NCBI RefSeq assembly: GCF_014132355.1
Contig: NZ_BLZO01000113.1
Span: 22,139 to 86,138 of the forward strand
DNA: 64,000 nucleotides
Direction of reading: 5' to 3'
From: Okeania sp. KiyG1
Lineage (GTDB): Bacteria; Cyanobacteriota; Cyanobacteriia; Cyanobacteriales; Microcoleaceae
The translations under genes were made by a program, and so were the position numbers. Each line of letters starts with the position of its first letter. Position 1 is the first letter of the stretch. This document shows, one piece after another, positions 62,252 through 64,000 of this stretch. The notes beneath the pieces were generated by a model. The model was not told where the DNA came from. It searched no databases and saw only the letters and a list, made by a program, of their open reading frames with translations.

Positions 62252-64000
62252 ATGTCTACCATCAATATCTACCAATCCTTATCTACCAAAAAATCTATCG
62301 AATTCTTTGATTTTTCGACAGAGCCAAAAACAGAGCAACAAATAGTCTTTATAGACTCTCATGTTGAGAATTATCAGGGTTTAGCTACAGGAGTTTTGTC
62401 AGGGACAAAAGTAGTTATTCTTCAGCCCAATGACAATGGTATTGAGCAGATTACCAAAGTTATCAAAAAATATCCTCAGATATCATCCATACATATAGTT
62501 TCTCATGGTTCTCCAGGCTGTTTAGAATTGGGTAATAGCCAATTAAATATTGAAAGTATTAATAATAGTTATGCTGAAGAGTTAGAAACTTGGTCCGTTA
62601 CTAATATATTGCTCTATGGTTGTAGTGTCGCGGCCTCTGATGTAGGTAGAAAATTTTTGGAAAAGCTGCATCAGCTAACAGGGGCAAATATTGCGGCTTC
62701 TGCTAGACCTACAGGTAGTGCTGCTTTGGGTGGTGACTGGGAGTTAGAGGTTACTAGAGGGAATATAGATGTAAAATTGCCGTTTGAGGTGGAGGCGATC
62801 GGAGCTTACAATCACGTTTTGCCGATCTTTGATTGGAATGACATTGACTGGCCAGCTCCCAACACTCCAGGTTTACCTGGTACAGATCCCAATAACTACG
62901 ATCATACTGAAGTTTATACAAATGTTAATGGCAGTGGTGTTGATGTTACAATTCGGATTGTAGCTGATGATGGCATTATCATGGAAAGTACAGGTCTGAC
63001 TGGCCCGAATCCGGTTCCGACTCCTGATGACTTTCCTTTTTTTGAAGGTGGTACGGGCACTACTCAAAATGCATTAAATTTCACGATTAATCCCGAAGAT
63101 GGTAGCAGAGGTGATGGTGTTACTCTGATAGCAACATTTTCTGAAGCAATAAATAACGTTCAATTACAAGTTCATGATATAGATGAACAATCTGAGAGGA
63201 TACCACAATGGATAGATGAAGTAGTACTTGGTGGAACAAGTGCTTCTGGTGCAAGCATAATACCAGAGCTAATCAGCGTAGATCCTGATCCAAGTTATAG
63301 GATAGATCAGAGCTTAGGTGTAGTAACAGGTGAAGATGTTTCTCCAAGTACAGGACCAGGTTCAGGCAAAGGAACTGTTACTGGTTATTTTGATGAACCA
63401 ATAACAGAGTTTAGACTAACATTTCGTGATAATGAGAATGCAGCGGTTGATCCACCCCGTCATACTATTGCCTTACTAAGTAATTTTAGCTTTGACACTA
63501 ATATCAGCATTACTCCGCCTACCATTACATTAGTTGAAGGAGACAGTGGAACTACAAACTACGAGTATACAGTTACTTTATCCGAAGCAGTCTTTACTCC
63601 TGTTGTCGTTGACTACAGTGTTAATGATGGCACAGCTACTGTTGCTGATAGTGACTACATAGATAATGATGGTTTTTTAACCTTTGCGCCGGGAGAGACA
63701 AGTAAAACTATAACTGTACAATCTCAGGGTGATACAACACCAGAACCTGATGAACAGTTTACTGTGATTCTTAATGATGCTCAGTATAGAGACAACATAA
63801 GTAACGCTTCTCTTGGAGGGGTGACAATTACGACAGCTTCTGCTATTGGTATTATTGAGGATGATGATAATAACCCCCCCACAGCCCAAAACGACAGTGA
63901 AACCACAGCAGCTGACACAGTCCTCAACAGCGAAAACGTACTTTTAGACAACGGCAACGGAATAGACAGCGACCCAGACGCCAACGACACCCTCACAGTC
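62252..64000 (+). CDS. DUF4347/Calx-beta surface protein (partial, 3' end outside window)
   Basis: 583 codons open to the window end. The N-terminal 190 residues are a DUF4347 domain: QQIVFIDSHVENYQGLATGV, ISSIHIVSHGSPGCLELG, ILLYGCSVAASDVGRKFLEK, a caspase/gingipain-like fold with candidate His (SHG) and Cys (GCS). Then a Gly/Asp-rich domain (about 200-420), a Calx-beta repeat (ISITPPTITLVEGDSGTTNY, VNDGTATVADSDYI, EPDEQFTVILNDAQ) and the start of a cadherin-like/VCBS repeat (NPPTAQNDSETT). Such giant cyanobacterial proteins are exported adhesins or filament proteins with calcium-binding repeats. Start ATG has AAGGAAAAAATTCCA before it. Confidence 0.85.
   Translation, partial: MSTINIYQSLSTKKSIEFFDFSTEPKTEQQIVFIDSHVENYQGLATGVLSGTKVVILQPNDNGIEQITKVIKKYPQISSIHIVSHGSPGCLELGNSQLNIESINNSYAEELETWSVTNILLYGCSVAASDVGRKFLEKLHQLTGANIAASARPTGSAALGGDWELEVTRGNIDVKLPFEVEAIGAYNHVLPIFDWNDIDWPAPNTPGLPGTDPNNYDHTEVYTNVNGSGVDVTIRIVADDGIIMESTGLTGPNPVPTPDDFPFFEGGTGTTQNALNFTINPEDGSRGDGVTLIATFSEAINNVQLQVHDIDEQSERIPQWIDEVVLGGTSASGASIIPELISVDPDPSYRIDQSLGVVTGEDVSPSTGPGSGKGTVTGYFDEPITEFRLTFRDNENAAVDPPRHTIALLSNFSFDTNISITPPTITLVEGDSGTTNYEYTVTLSEAVFTPVVVDYSVNDGTATVADSDYIDNDGFLTFAPGETSKTITVQSQGDTTPEPDEQFTVILNDAQYRDNISNASLGGVTITTASAIGIIEDDDNNPPTAQNDSETTAADTVLNSENVLLDNGNGIDSDPDANDTLTV

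Overview
The window looks like chromosomal DNA of a filamentous, non-model cyanobacterium of the Trichodesmium/Okeania/Moorea type. Evidence: AT-rich sequence, many HIP1 octamers (GCGATCGC), cyanobacterial gene families (DUF1350, DUF2808, DUF1361, DUF2256, NTRC, DUF4347), low coding density, heptanucleotide short tandem repeats, and a very heavy load of decayed insertion sequences and MITE-like elements. The genus is an inference; no rRNA or tRNA gene was found to fix it.

Layout. 1-6.1 kb: end of a cation antiporter with stress-protein domains, two related small proteins, a response-regulator/PP2C phosphatase divergent from a HATPase switch kinase, and a DUF1350 hydrolase. 6.3-10 kb: nested transposon wreckage (IS630 inside a tnpB, next to a second broken TnpB-like gene). 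10.3-16.9 kb: housekeeping genes (queC, DUF2808, 5-formyl-THF cyclo-ligase, TerB-like, aldo/keto reductase, HNH-AP2 endonuclease) separated by repeats. 16.9-20.5 kb: gene-poor repeat region ending in four copies of a 216-bp tandem repeat that abut the tldD stop codon. 20.5-31.2 kb: tldD, DUF1361, an SbmA/ABCD-type ABC exporter, NTRC, an IS1-like element, a methyltransferase. 31.6-37 kb: an IS605-type tnpB element with several relatives around a carotenoid oxygenase. 37-43.4 kb: a DUF255 thioredoxin-domain gene whose 3' end is tandemly duplicated, then a Tat-exported PQQ-like propeller. 43.5-47.5 kb: more transposon debris and a broken GT39-type membrane protein.

47.77-58.17 kb is the most interesting part: a co-directional, visibly more GC-rich cluster without any HIP1 site. 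It encodes a single-module NRPS (half C domain, A, PCP, TE), an amino-acid-kinase-fold kinase resembling MfnE, a protein joining a nucleoside-diphosphate-kinase-like domain to a minimal nucleotidyltransferase, a class III aminotransferase, a HAD-IB phosphatase, an inositol-monophosphatase-family phosphatase and a DMT/EamA transporter. This combination (two phosphoryl-transfer enzymes, a nucleotidyltransferase and two phosphatases around one amino-acid-activating module) suggests a small phosphorylated or nucleotidylated amino-acid product; I do not recognise it as a described pathway. Two of its reading frames are interrupted by -1 shifts, one exactly at a canonical U UUA AAU slippery heptamer.

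58-64 kb: nested repeats, an IS630 remnant, a 55-residue DUF2256 gene, an isoaspartyl peptidase/asparaginase, a degenerate tandem repeat, and the 5' part of a giant DUF4347/Calx-beta surface protein. Several genes in the window are split by single-base shifts in homopolymers, so either gene decay or consensus sequence errors should be considered throughout.
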